From Pontimicrobium aquaticum (GTDB lineage: Bacteria > Bacteroidota > Bacteroidia > Flavobacteriales > Flavobacteriaceae), in contig NZ_SUPL01000005.1 in assembly GCF_005047595.1 (NCBI RefSeq), positions 62,001-126,000 of the forward strand: 64,000 nucleotides of DNA. The letters run 5' to 3'. The translations under genes and the position numbers were made by a program. The notes under the pieces are model-generated. The model did no database searches and had not been told where the DNA came from. It worked only from the letters and a program-made list of their open reading frames with translations. Of this stretch, positions 25,254 to 35,325 are shown in pieces. Position 1 is the stretch's first letter; the number at the start of each line of letters is the position of its first letter.

Positions 25254-26264
25254 TTAATTATGAATCCCTCCTACTTTTTCTTTTAACGCCATAGGTGTTT
25301 GCTCTCTCACAACAGATAATATTTCAGAAAGTATCGAAATAGCAATTTCTTGCGGTGTTTCTGCACCAATATTTAAGCCAGCTGGTCCATGGATGAGTTC
25401 TAAAAACTGCTCATCAACTTCTGGGCAATACTCCAAAAACTGAGACAATAGCTTCTCTCTTCTGTGCGAAGGTCCTAACATACCTATATACACAGGCCTC
25501 GTATCTTTTAACTCTAACAAATATTTTAGGTCATTGGCAAAGTTATGAGACATTAATACAATAGCAGTTTCGCTATCTATAGAATTTAACTCTAAATCGT
25601 CTGGAGATACGGAGTGAAACGCTGTGGCTCCAGGGAAATTTTCAATAGTTTTAGATTCCAATGGTCCAGAAACAACAGTAACTTCCCAGCCATTAAAACT
25701 TGCTAACTGACATAATATAACAGCATCATGTTCTGCACCAAAAATCATGAGTTTAAAACAAGGAGGCATCTGTTGTGTAAACTGTAAAAGTGGGTGTTCG
25801 GACTCCGTTATATTTGAAAGAGCATATGCTTGTCCTTCAATTTCTAAAGTACTTCCAATACCTTTTATGATACCTTCCTTTTTTTGATAATTAGACTGAA
25901 TTACAAATTCTTGACGTGTATCTAAGCACTTTACAAATGCATCAAAAAAAGCTTCATCTGGCTTAAACGCTTCTAAAAGAATGTATAAAACACCTTCGCA
26001 ACCTAATCGGTAACGGCCATCATAAGTCATCATTTTAGATTGTCCGTCTTGAAAAACCGATTGTGATTGTCGTAATATATCTTTTTCTACACAACCTCCA
26101 CTAACCGCACCTATCATATCATTGTTTTCAACAATAAGCATGCGAACTCCAGGTTTTCTATACGAGGAGCCATCAAGTGCCACCACAGATGCCAAGACTG
26201 TTTTTAACCCATCTTTTTTTGCTTCAAGATGGGCTTGTACTATGTCCTTAAATTCGTGAGTCAT
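25254..26264 (-). CDS. XdhC/CoxI family molybdoenzyme maturation protein
   Basis: 336 residues. The N-terminal XdhC domain shows ASVVALDGSSYRKPGVRML and SGGCVEKDI; the C-terminal Rossmann part shows FGAEHDAVILCQLA and LGPSHRREKLL, ending with GPAGLNIGAETPQEIAISI. XdhC proteins bind the molybdenum cofactor, protect it during sulfuration and load it into the apoenzyme. The gene is 3 bp downstream of the large molybdoenzyme subunit gene, as expected for a dedicated chaperone. Confidence 0.9.
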   Translation of the reverse strand: MTHEFKDIVQAHLEAKKDGLKTVLASVVALDGSSYRKPGVRMLIVENNDMIGAVSGGCVEKDILRQSQSVFQDGQSKMMTYDGRYRLGCEGVLYILLEAFKPDEAFFDAFVKCLDTRQEFVIQSNYQKKEGIIKGIGSTLEIEGQAYALSNITESEHPLLQFTQQMPPCFKLMIFGAEHDAVILCQLASFNGWEVTVVSGPLESKTIENFPGATAFHSVSPDDLELNSIDSETAIVLMSHNFANDLKYLLELKDTRPVYIGMLGPSHRREKLLSQFLEYCPEVDEQFLELIHGPAGLNIGAETPQEIAISILSEILSVVREQTPMALKEKVGGIHN

Positions 26265-26267
26265 AAA

Positions 26268-28418
26268 CTATCCAACAACAGGCTCTACATCCATATTATT
26301 CATATATGGCATTTTCGTTAAACGTTTCCCTGTTGCCTTATAAATAGCATTTGCAACTGCTCCTCCAACTGGTGGTAAGGTTGGCTCACCAAGTCCTGTA
26401 GGTGCTATGTCACTATCCATAAAATGAACATCCACCTGAGGCGTTTGTAACATTCTAATAAGTTGATACGAATTATAATTATTTGATTGAGGAATACCAT
26501 CATTAAAGGTCAGCTCTCCATACATAGCATGTCCTATACCATCTATAACGCCACCAACAACCTGATTTTTTGCTCCTAATGGATTTACTACAATACCACA
26601 ATCTACAGCAACAGTTACTTTTTTAACCACCGGAACATCATTATCCATTACAATATCGGCGACCTCAGCGACATGTGTATTATGACAATAATACACAGCA
26701 AAGCCTTGATAAACACCATTTTCTTTTCCGTAGTTAGATTCTTTGACTACTTTTCGGATTACACCTTGTAATCTTTCTGGGCTATATTGAATACGCTCAT
26801 CGGTTGTACCTTTTACCTTATCCAATAAATCCATGTGTAGTTTTATACGATCTACTCCCATAGCCTCAGCAAGTTCATCAAAAAAACTTTGCTCACAACT
26901 AGCTAATACATTGGTATAAGGTGCTCTCCAAGCGCCTGTAGTAATATTACTTTTATAATTTGCGGTGTCAACTTGATAGTTCTCGATAGCTCCAGCTGGA
27001 AAAAAGTTAGGAATTAACCCATACATATTACTGTTGATTGCTGCTTCTTTTAAATGATATCCTGTAAGTTTTCCATCTTTAATGGATGCGGCAATTCGAT
27101 ATTTAATTGCTGGTCGGTATATTCCATCAGTCATATCATCTTCTCTAGAGAACACAACTTTTACTGGTTTTTTAGCTAAATGTGAAACCTCGGCTGCTTC
27201 TAAAGCAAAATCGCCATATAAGCGTCTTCCAAAGCCTCCACCCATTCTTGTCATTTCAAGCGTAACTTCACTTGCATCTCTCCCAAGCATTCTAGCCACT
27301 TGTCCTGCGGTTCCTGCAGGTGTTTGGATTGGCCCTACTAACTCAATTTTATCAGTAGTGACGTTCGCAAAAAAGTTCATGGGCTCCATACAATTATGAG
27401 GCACAAATGGTGTTTCATAAGTACGTTCTAACACTTGGTCTGCTTCAGCAAAAGCTTTTTTTACATCACCATCTTTACGTCTAGTATCAAATTTGTCTCC
27501 ATTAAGCAATCCTAATAAAGTTTCATCGTGAAACGCCGTACTTTCGGCTTTAGAATCTTGAGTCCAATTTGCTTTTAATGCTTTTTTTCCTTTCATCGCT
27601 GCCCAAGTAGAGTTTGCTAGAACTGCAATTTTATCTCCAAACTTAATCACATCATTAACTCCGTTAACTGCTCTTGTGTTAGTGTCGTCAAACGATTCTA
27701 GTTTTTGTCCAAAAGCTGGAGGTCTAAGCACAGAGGCATATTGCATTCCTTCTTGCTTATAATCGAGCCCAAATAACGGTTTTCCTGTCACAATTTCATC
27801 AATATCTACATTACTGATATCTTGTCCTATAATGTGAAAATCTTTAGGATCTTTTAATGTTACATCTTCAGGAACTTCTAATAAAGCAGCCTCTTTTACA
27901 ACCTCACCATAACCCAATTTATCTCCATTAGCATTGGTAATTATGCCTTTATTAGTTTTACATTCTGAAGCAGAAACGCCCCATTTTGCAGCTGCAGCAT
28001 TTACCAGCATTTGTCTAGCAGTTGCTCCTGTTTGACGTAGTGGCTCCCATCCTTGTCGTAACGATTGGCTTCCACCTGCCACTTGTCTTGTATAGTTTTT
28101 TGTGTCTAATTTACCTTGAACTACGTGCACATCTTCCCAAGCTACATCCAATTCTTCGGCTATAAGCATTGGCATAGACGTTTTTACCCCTTGTCCAATT
28201 TCAGGGTTAGGCGCAAAAATAGTTACCTTACCTTCATCGGATATTTTAATAAATGCGTTAAAATCATTATAGTCTAAAAGACTTAAGTCAATTGGAGGTT
28301 TTACATCCTCCTTACAAGCAGTAAATAAATTAAATCCTACAAGCATACCTCCACTCGCTAAAGCCGAAGTTTGTAAGAACGATCGTCTGCTAAAACTAAT
28401 TTTGTTTGAAGTTTTCAT
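26268..28418 (-). CDS. Xanthine dehydrogenase family protein, molybdopterin-binding subunit (IorB-like)
   Basis: 716 residues. A twin-arginine signal (RRSFLQTSA, R11 and R12) is followed by LFTAC with C35, so the protein may be a Tat-exported lipoprotein facing the periplasm. The body has the hallmarks of the molybdopterin subunit of isoquinoline-1-oxidoreductase-type hydroxylases: EIGQGVKTSMPMLIAEEL, GGGFGRRLYGDF, GAWRAPYTN and a late GEPTLPPVGGAVANA with the base glutamate. It pairs with the 2Fe-2S protein encoded 24 bp upstream. No FAD subunit gene is present, so electrons probably go to a cytochrome. The substrate cannot be read from sequence. Confidence 0.9.
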   Translation of the reverse strand: MKTSNKISFSRRSFLQTSALASGGMLVGFNLFTACKEDVKPPIDLSLLDYNDFNAFIKISDEGKVTIFAPNPEIGQGVKTSMPMLIAEELDVAWEDVHVVQGKLDTKNYTRQVAGGSQSLRQGWEPLRQTGATARQMLVNAAAAKWGVSASECKTNKGIITNANGDKLGYGEVVKEAALLEVPEDVTLKDPKDFHIIGQDISNVDIDEIVTGKPLFGLDYKQEGMQYASVLRPPAFGQKLESFDDTNTRAVNGVNDVIKFGDKIAVLANSTWAAMKGKKALKANWTQDSKAESTAFHDETLLGLLNGDKFDTRRKDGDVKKAFAEADQVLERTYETPFVPHNCMEPMNFFANVTTDKIELVGPIQTPAGTAGQVARMLGRDASEVTLEMTRMGGGFGRRLYGDFALEAAEVSHLAKKPVKVVFSREDDMTDGIYRPAIKYRIAASIKDGKLTGYHLKEAAINSNMYGLIPNFFPAGAIENYQVDTANYKSNITTGAWRAPYTNVLASCEQSFFDELAEAMGVDRIKLHMDLLDKVKGTTDERIQYSPERLQGVIRKVVKESNYGKENGVYQGFAVYYCHNTHVAEVADIVMDNDVPVVKKVTVAVDCGIVVNPLGAKNQVVGGVIDGIGHAMYGELTFNDGIPQSNNYNSYQLIRMLQTPQVDVHFMDSDIAPTGLGEPTLPPVGGAVANAIYKATGKRLTKMPYMNNMDVEPVVG

Positions 28419-28442
28419 AATATCTGTTCTTTTAGGATTAAT

Positions 28443-28898
28443 TCATTTTTTTGATGCCACTTCTACTGCTTTCTCTATACTATTGTATGATGCACATCTA
28501 CAAATGTTTCCATGCATGGCGCTTCTAATTTCCTCTCTACTAGGGTTGGAGTTGTTTTCTAAAAATGCGGATGCTGTCATGATTTGTCCAGACTGGCAGT
28601 AACCACATTGTGGTACATCTATTTCTTTCCAAGCTTCTTGAACAGGATGGTCACCATTTTCCGAAAGACCTTCAATAGTTGTAATTTCCATTCCTTGGGC
28701 ATTTGCTACTGTTGTTGTACAACTTCGAGTTGCATTTCCATTTACATGAACTGTACAAGAACCACATTGTGCTATTCCACAGCCATATTTAGTTCCTACG
28801 AGATCCAAATTATCTCTTAACACCCATAATAAAGGTGTGTCAGCATCAGCTTCAACAGAATGTGATACTCCGTTAACTTTTAATTGAAACGTTGGCAT
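28443..28898 (-). CDS. 2Fe-2S subunit of the xanthine-dehydrogenase-family hydroxylase (IorA-like)
   Basis: 151 residues with two clusters. The plant-ferredoxin type cluster is held by C40, C45, C48 and C60; the second, in the helical domain, by C97, C100, C132 and C134 (GYCQSGQIM and GNICRCASY). It passes electrons from the molybdenum site of its partner subunit outward. It has no signal peptide, so co-export with the Tat-tagged partner is expected. First gene of the minus-strand run with the large subunit, xdhC and the mocA-like gene. Confidence 0.92.
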   Translation of the reverse strand: MPTFQLKVNGVSHSVEADADTPLLWVLRDNLDLVGTKYGCGIAQCGSCTVHVNGNATRSCTTTVANAQGMEITTIEGLSENGDHPVQEAWKEIDVPQCGYCQSGQIMTASAFLENNSNPSREEIRSAMHGNICRCASYNSIEKAVEVASKK

Positions 28899-29112
28899 AT
28901 TTTTATTTTTAATTAGTTGTTTATCCTTTCATGAAGACATAAGGTGTCTAAAATTACTAAAAAAATTACTAGCAGTATTTTCTTTTAACAAAGAATTTAA
29001 AAAGTAATCGATTTTATTTTATGTAAATCATTTTTTGAAACATAATTAATTATATTGTAGTGCTTTAAGAACTGATCTGAATAATTTTAACAAACATATT
29101 TTAATAATTATC

Positions 29113-32100
29113 ATGAAGTATAATTTTTTTAGTAAAACCCTATTAGTATTTCTTTTAATAACTCCTGTTATTTTAATTTCACAAGAATCGAATGAAAAGA
29201 AACCTGATTCAACAAAAAAAGCAACTAAAGAGTTGCCTTTGGAGCCTGAAAGAAAAGTGTCTTTTACAACTAATCAAGGCACTTGGCTATCTTTAGATGT
29301 TCATCCTGATGGGAATACCATTGTTTTTGATATGATGGGAGACTTATATACCATTCCAATCACTGGAGGAAAAGCGACCAGAATCACTCAAGGAATGCCT
29401 TACGATGTGCATCCTAGATATAGTCCAGATGGAAAATCAATCGTGTATATTTCTGATAAAAGTGGGTCTGATAATATTTGGACGATGGACTTAGAGTCTA
29501 AAGAAGAAAAACAACTCACCAAAGATAAAAATCAGCATCATTTTTCAGCAGAATGGAGTCCAGATGGCGATTATATTGTTGGCACAAAAGGGCGACGAAA
29601 CATTAAGCCTTATCTCTACCATAAAGATGGTGGCTCTGGTGCGCAATTAATTAAAACGCCTACTAATTTAAAAACCATCGATCCAGCATTTAGTCATGAT
29701 GGAACACATATTTATTTTTCTAGAAGAACTAATGCATGGAACTATAATGCGTCGCTTCCTCAGTATCAAGTCATGACGTTCGACAGAGAGGATGGTGACA
29801 CAGAAATAATTACTACTAGGTATGGTTCAGCATTTACACCAACACTTTCTAATGATGGAAAATGGTTAGTTTATGGTAGCCGTTTTGAAGATAAAACAGG
29901 ATTGGTTCTAAGAAATTTATTAAATGGTGACGAACGTTGGTTAGCATACCCTGTACAAAGAGATGAACAAGAATCTATTGCAGCACTTGGTGTACTTCCT
30001 GCCATGTCCTTTACACCAGACAACCAAAACCTTATTGCATCCTATGGTGGGAAAATCTATTCAATTTCAATTAATTCTAATAAGGCAACAGAAATTCCTT
30101 TTGAGGTTGATGTTGAATTAGATTTAGGTCCAATGGTATCCTTTAAATATCCAATAAGTGATAATACTGAGGCTTTTGTAACTCAAATTCGTGATGCAGT
30201 ACCATCGCCTGATGGAAGCAAATTAGCATTCACCGCTTTAAACAGATTGTATGTGATGGATTTTCCAAGTGGTATTCCAAGACGAATCACTAAAAATGAT
30301 TTTACCGAAGCACAACCTTCTTGGTCTCCTGATGGTACCCAACTAGTGTTTACCACATGGAAACAAGGAGGAGGTCATTTATACAAAGCCAATGCTTCTG
30401 GAAGAGCAAATATTGTACAACTCACCAATGAAGCAGGAATATTTAGTAACCCTTCTTGGTCATACAATTCTAATCGTATTGCCTTTATGAAAGGTAGCGC
30501 ACAAACTTATGACGATGCCATTGCGCCTTCAACTGGTAGAGCAACCGAAGAAATTGCTTGGGTATCTAGCAACGGTGGAACTATTACAGTGATTGACAAA
30601 TCTAAAGGGAGAAGACTTCCACATTTTACAAAAGGAAACGACAGAATTTATTTAAATCATGGAGCTAAAGGGCTTATCTCAATTCGTTGGGATGGCAGTG
30701 ACGAAAAAAGTCATTTAAAATTAACTGGGATTACAACCTATGGTTCCTCAGATGTTTTTGGAGGCGAGCATAGCGTAATGCCTACAGCAGATGAAGGATG
30801 GAGAGAAAACCAAAGAGCGTCGCGCCCAACCGAAATTAAAATTTCCCCTAATGGCACTCATGGCTTAGCGAAAATCAATAACGATATTTATACGGTTATT
30901 ATTCCTAAGATTGGTCAAACACCTCAAATATCTTTGGCTAAAGCCGAAGGTGCTGCATTTCCTGCAACTAAACTAACGGTTATGGGTGGCGAGTTCCCTA
31001 CTTGGGGTTCAAAAGGCGATAATGTGCATTGGTCTTTAGGATCAAGTCATTTTGTATATAATCTTCCTGAAGGAAAAGCTTTTGCTGATAGTTTAGCACT
31101 TGCAAAAAAGAATGAAAAAGCTCAAAAAGAAAAGAAAACTGACAGTACAGAAAAGAAAGAAGACAATAAAAAAGAAACGCCAAAGTTTAAAGCTAAAGAG
31201 TATAAAATTAAAGTCGGTTTTAAAAAACATATTCCTGAAGGAAATGTTCTTCTAAAAGGTGGTCGTATTATCACAATGAAAGGACAAGAAGTTATCGAAA
31301 ATGGTGATGTACTCATTGAAAATAACCGTATTAAAAAAGTTGGTGCTTCAGGAAGTTTTGAAGTTCCAAGAGGTACTAAAACCATTGATGTTTCAGGAAA
31401 AACCTTAACCCCTGGATTTGTTGATACGCATGCACATATGTGGCCAAATTGGGGAATTCATAAAAGTCAAGCTTGGGTATATGCAGCCAACTTAGCTTAT
31501 GGTGTTACTACCACACGAGATCCTCAAACAGCAACCACTGATGTACTTACCTATTCCGATATGGTAGATGCTGGCATGATGCCTGGACCAAGAGTCTATA
31601 GCACTGGCCCAGGAGTAGGTTATTGGGGTTATAAAATTGAAAGTTTAGACCATGCCAAAGAGGTACTTAAACAATATAGTGAGTACTACAACACGAAGAG
31701 TATTAAAATGTATTTGGTTGGAAACAGACAGCAACGTCAATGGGTAATAATGGCAGCAAAAGAGTTACAACTGATGCCAACAACCGAAGGCGGTTTGGAT
31801 TTTAAGCATAACATGAAGAACTTAATGGATGGTTATCCTGGACATGAACATTCGTTCCCAATTTATCCATTATACAAAGATGTGATACAAACAACAGCTG
31901 AATCTAAAATGGCAGTTACACCAACCTTATTAGTGTCGTATGGAGGCCCTTGGGCAGAAAATTATTATTACTCAAGAGAGAATCCTTATCACGATAAAAA
32001 GCTACAGTATTTTACGCCTTATGAAGAGTTAGCTGGAAAATCTAGACGACGTCCAGGGTGGTTTATGGACGAGGAGCATGTATTCAAGAAACACGCTGAA

Positions 32101-32496
32101 TTTATGAAAGATTTAGTGGAAGCTGATGGTATTGGTGGTGTTGGTAGTCATGGGCAATTACAAGGGCTTGGTTTTCATTGGGAATTATGGTCAATAGCAA
32201 GTGGTGGTATGAAAAATTACGATGCTTTAAGAACCGCAACCATTCTTGGTGCTGAAGCTATTGGATTGGATACCGATTTAGGATCCATTGAGTCTGGTAA
32301 GATTGCTGATATATTAATCATGGATAAAAATCCACTAGAAAATTTACGCAATACGAATACCCTAACCCATGTGATTAAAAATGGTGTGGTATATGATGCC
32401 AATACACTAGATGAAGTAGCTCCAAAAGCGAAGAAAGCAGACGTGTTTCATTGGCAAACTAAAAAACCAACAGGTTTACCTGGAGTGAAAAATTAA
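29113..32496 (+). CDS. Secreted amidohydrolase with TolB-like propeller domain
   Basis: 1127 residues with a signal peptide (first ~24 residues). Residues ~50-640 contain repeated PD40/TolB-type blades, for example RYSPDGKSIVYISDKSG, WSPDGDYIV and WSPDGTQLVFTTW. After a Lys/Glu-rich linker (~655-700) comes an amidohydrolase domain with the metal motif GFVDTHAHMW (~770), a GHEHSFPIYP segment and SIESGKIADILIMDKNP near the end. This architecture is known from periplasmic dipeptidase/prolidase-like amidohydrolases. Substrate unknown; peptide or cyclic amide breakdown is likely. Transcribed alone. Confidence 0.85.
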   Translation: MKYNFFSKTLLVFLLITPVILISQESNEKKPDSTKKATKELPLEPERKVSFTTNQGTWLSLDVHPDGNTIVFDMMGDLYTIPITGGKATRITQGMPYDVHPRYSPDGKSIVYISDKSGSDNIWTMDLESKEEKQLTKDKNQHHFSAEWSPDGDYIVGTKGRRNIKPYLYHKDGGSGAQLIKTPTNLKTIDPAFSHDGTHIYFSRRTNAWNYNASLPQYQVMTFDREDGDTEIITTRYGSAFTPTLSNDGKWLVYGSRFEDKTGLVLRNLLNGDERWLAYPVQRDEQESIAALGVLPAMSFTPDNQNLIASYGGKIYSISINSNKATEIPFEVDVELDLGPMVSFKYPISDNTEAFVTQIRDAVPSPDGSKLAFTALNRLYVMDFPSGIPRRITKNDFTEAQPSWSPDGTQLVFTTWKQGGGHLYKANASGRANIVQLTNEAGIFSNPSWSYNSNRIAFMKGSAQTYDDAIAPSTGRATEEIAWVSSNGGTITVIDKSKGRRLPHFTKGNDRIYLNHGAKGLISIRWDGSDEKSHLKLTGITTYGSSDVFGGEHSVMPTADEGWRENQRASRPTEIKISPNGTHGLAKINNDIYTVIIPKIGQTPQISLAKAEGAAFPATKLTVMGGEFPTWGSKGDNVHWSLGSSHFVYNLPEGKAFADSLALAKKNEKAQKEKKTDSTEKKEDNKKETPKFKAKEYKIKVGFKKHIPEGNVLLKGGRIITMKGQEVIENGDVLIENNRIKKVGASGSFEVPRGTKTIDVSGKTLTPGFVDTHAHMWPNWGIHKSQAWVYAANLAYGVTTTRDPQTATTDVLTYSDMVDAGMMPGPRVYSTGPGVGYWGYKIESLDHAKEVLKQYSEYYNTKSIKMYLVGNRQQRQWVIMAAKELQLMPTTEGGLDFKHNMKNLMDGYPGHEHSFPIYPLYKDVIQTTAESKMAVTPTLLVSYGGPWAENYYYSRENPYHDKKLQYFTPYEELAGKSRRRPGWFMDEEHVFKKHAEFMKDLVEADGIGGVGSHGQLQGLGFHWELWSIASGGMKNYDALRTATILGAEAIGLDTDLGSIESGKIADILIMDKNPLENLRNTNTLTHVIKNGVVYDANTLDEVAPKAKKADVFHWQTKKPTGLPGVKN

Positions 32497-32535
32497 ACAT
32501 ATAAATTCGGTTTAACACTGACTTTAGCAATTATG

Positions 32536-32583
32536 AGTGGGGTCATCCTTTCCTGAGCTTGTCGAAAGGTAGTCGGATCCACT
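32536..32583. repeat. Dispersed palindromic repeat with CTGAGCTTGTC core
   Basis: AGTGG and CCTTTC on the left pair with GAAAGG and CCACT on the right around the core CTGAGCTTGTC. CCTGAGCTTGTCGAAAGG is a widespread repeat motif of flavobacterial intergenic regions. It separates the amidohydrolase gene from the HEPN/TPR gene. Confidence 0.55.
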
Positions 32584-32629
32584 GTAATTGCTGTTATATA
32601 TTGTTGAGTACAAGCACTGAAAAAGAAAA

Positions 32630-34093
32630 ATGAATACAATTGATTACTTAAATGAACTTGGTAAAAAAATTGAGTTTTCAAGAGAAACAAATAACATTGA
32701 TAGCCTAAATTCACTAATTAAAATAGGAGAAACTGAAAACACTGATTCTTTTTCAAATTATGAGAAATCAATTTTAAATTATTTTATTGCAAATGCCTAT
32801 TCCTATAAGAATAATTTAATTCATCCAAATCGAGAAAAATTTCCATTTGAAACTCCTGAATTAGAAAAACAAATAACCCATTTAAGGATCGCAATTTCAT
32901 TAATTGATAATAAAAACCCGTACTTGAAATGTCAAATTCTAACTAACCTTGGATCTCTTTTTAGTCATTTAGGACGAGTTTCTGAAGCACAGGAATATTA
33001 TGACAAATGCTTAACTATTGATTCAAATTTTGGAATGGCAATAGGAAATAAAGGATTTTCACTAGGCTATTATTCAAAATTAATATTTGATAAAGATCAA
33101 CAATTGATTTTTTTGAGAGAGGCTAGAAAATATCTTCTAAAGTCAATTAATTGTAATGATATTTACGAAGAAGCAAAACTTGATTTCCAAAAGCACTTGC
33201 AAGAACTCAATAAATATATTCCTAAAGAATATTTAAAAGCTAATTTAAAGTATGACTATAAGCATAAAAACAAAACTAAAGAAGAACTTGATTATAGAAA
33301 ATGGTGTTCGAGTAACAGATTATTTGTGAATCCATTAAATGATATTTTTAACACTGAGATTGTAGAACACGACTATCTTTTTGTTCCATCAATGACATTA
33401 AAAAATGATGAAAAACCAATTTATCAATCTATATTTAATCAGATTAAACAAGAATATATTACTTCTCGATATTTCTTTTATGAATCTCTATTAATAGATA
33501 AAGTTCACTTTGCAGATAAAGACGTGACATTAATGGATATTAATGACTTCTCAATTTACTCAATTCACATTGAGAAAGTTAAGATTTCATTCAGAATGTC
33601 GTATTCAATATTTGATAAAATTGCTTATTTAATAAATATATATTTTGATTTAGGTCATTCTTTCAGGAACGTAAACTTTAGAAATGTTTGGTTTAAAAAT
33701 AAAGGAAAGAATAAAACTCCACACGAAAAAATTCAATCTTCAAACAATTGGGCATTAAGAAGTCTTTATTGGTTGAGTAAAGATTTTTACGACAAAGATT
33801 TTAACAATTCGATTGAACCAGAATCAGTAGATATAGCTACAATAAGAAATTTTTTAGAGCATAAGTCGTTTAAAATTATAGAGTCATATATTCCAAATTG
33901 GACTAACCAAACAGAAACTTACGAAATAGAAAGAGAATTATTTTATGACAAAACTTTTAAACTATTAAAAATCTGTAGATCAGCTCTAATGTACTTAACT
34001 TTCAGTCTTCATTTGGAGGAAGAGAAAAAAGGAAAAGGAAATAACTTTATTCCGATAGAATTTTTAAAAATAGAGGATGATGAGAAAATCTAG
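32630..34093 (+). CDS. TPR protein with LA2681-like HEPN domain
   Basis: 487 residues, cytoplasmic. TPR-like helices lie around residues 95-160 (LTNLGSLFSHLGRVSEAQEYY, the motif given here in part as GRVSEAQEYYDKCL). The C-terminal half resembles the LA2681-like HEPN family and contains the R-x4-H RNase signature RNFLEH around residues 406-411. HEPN domains of this class are predicted or known RNases in defence and toxin systems. It lies between a dispersed repeat and a convergent NERD nuclease-like gene. The family call rests on the overall pattern and the motif; activity is inferred. Confidence 0.65.
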   Translation: MNTIDYLNELGKKIEFSRETNNIDSLNSLIKIGETENTDSFSNYEKSILNYFIANAYSYKNNLIHPNREKFPFETPELEKQITHLRIAISLIDNKNPYLKCQILTNLGSLFSHLGRVSEAQEYYDKCLTIDSNFGMAIGNKGFSLGYYSKLIFDKDQQLIFLREARKYLLKSINCNDIYEEAKLDFQKHLQELNKYIPKEYLKANLKYDYKHKNKTKEELDYRKWCSSNRLFVNPLNDIFNTEIVEHDYLFVPSMTLKNDEKPIYQSIFNQIKQEYITSRYFFYESLLIDKVHFADKDVTLMDINDFSIYSIHIEKVKISFRMSYSIFDKIAYLINIYFDLGHSFRNVNFRNVWFKNKGKNKTPHEKIQSSNNWALRSLYWLSKDFYDKDFNNSIEPESVDIATIRNFLEHKSFKIIESYIPNWTNQTETYEIERELFYDKTFKLLKICRSALMYLTFSLHLEEEKKGKGNNFIPIEFLKIEDDEKI

Positions 34094-34239
34094 CCAGTGC
34101 CCAACAATGCATATAAAAATTACTTTTTCAGTAAAATAGAATGTTTCTAAAAACAAAAAAAGATTAATTTTAAACATCGGAAAATTACGCTTTCAAAAAC
34201 GCAACTTCCCATATTCTAACCGTTATGTTCTGTTTTTAT

Positions 34240-35286
34240 TTAAATCAATTCAGTAATTATTCTATTAAATTGTTTATCTGTTAAAACAGGTTCAAAATAT
34301 TTTATGTAACCGATTAATTCACTCAATAGTTTTACACTTACATATTTGAATTCACCTTTTGGTTTATTATTAATCATTACTATAAGATTACGAATCGGAA
34401 CTTTTTGCTCTCCCCAATGATGGTCATACAAAGTTATATTTTCCGAAATGTATACATAAAGAGCAAAATTTGACCTTTTAATTTGTTCGATTGGTGATCT
34501 TAGACTAAGAGAATTGACAGATGACTTACTCCAGTTTTTCGTCTCTATTATAAAAATTCCTGCTTTTGATATTAAAAGATGGTCGATTTGAATTGAATAA
34601 ATTCTTTGATTTTGTTTTTTGTAAAAAATTGGACGAGAAAAACTAAGGTTGAAATCATTAATTAAAGCATAATCATCTGAAAGCTTTTTGATTTCTTTTA
34701 CAACTAAGTTTTCACCTATTGCTCCAGAAATTAGATTTCGAGAGCTCTCCAAAACGTTTCGTGTGTTTTCTAACTTTTTAATTTTAGATTTTGCGCGATT
34801 TTCAATTAGGTTTTGTTTTCCAGTTTCGTACATTCTTATGAAAATTTCATCATTTTCAATATTTTGACTAATGTTCTTTACTGACGAACTTATCAGTTTA
34901 GTTTTATTGACAACGTAGTAATTTAATTGTTTTTTTAGTGAATGTAGTTTTATTCTTGATAGTAGTTTTTTTATGAAGTTATTGCTTTTGGTATTTATTG
35001 AATCAATTTTTGTCTGTAAGTCACAAATTCTACTATCTATTTTATCTGTTTCTGAATTTATAATTTCAGCTTTTTCTTGTTTTCTTTGTTTTAAATTAGT
35101 ACAAGTTTTAAAGTATTCATTATCCAACTTTTTAGATTCATTCTCAAGAATATTTAGTTTTTCAGTGTTATAATTTGATAAAAATTCATTAACCTCTTTC
35201 ACAGAACTAAATCTGGAAATCCCATTGTTTTCTAATTCAGATTTTAAGGATTTCAGTGATTCTATTGTTCCGTATATTCTTGCCAT
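34240..35286 (-). CDS. NERD (nuclease-related) domain protein with N-terminal coiled coil
   Basis: 348 residues. The first ~180 are charged helices with heptad patterning, probably a long coiled coil. From ~185 a NERD domain follows: GAIGENLVVKEIKKL, then QIDHLLISKAGIFIIETKNW around residues 232-252, which carries the Asp and the E-x-K catalytic pair of the PD-(D/E)xK fold. NERD proteins are predicted DNA nucleases, common in defence islands and plasmids. The gene converges on the HEPN/TPR gene with 146 bp between the stops. Target unknown. Confidence 0.75.
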   Translation of the reverse strand: MARIYGTIESLKSLKSELENNGISRFSSVKEVNEFLSNYNTEKLNILENESKKLDNEYFKTCTNLKQRKQEKAEIINSETDKIDSRICDLQTKIDSINTKSNNFIKKLLSRIKLHSLKKQLNYYVVNKTKLISSSVKNISQNIENDEIFIRMYETGKQNLIENRAKSKIKKLENTRNVLESSRNLISGAIGENLVVKEIKKLSDDYALINDFNLSFSRPIFYKKQNQRIYSIQIDHLLISKAGIFIIETKNWSKSSVNSLSLRSPIEQIKRSNFALYVYISENITLYDHHWGEQKVPIRNLIVMINNKPKGEFKYVSVKLLSELIGYIKYFEPVLTDKQFNRIITELI

Positions 35287-35325
35287 TTACGAATCCCTTA
35301 AATTACAACTAACTTGTCTTTAATA

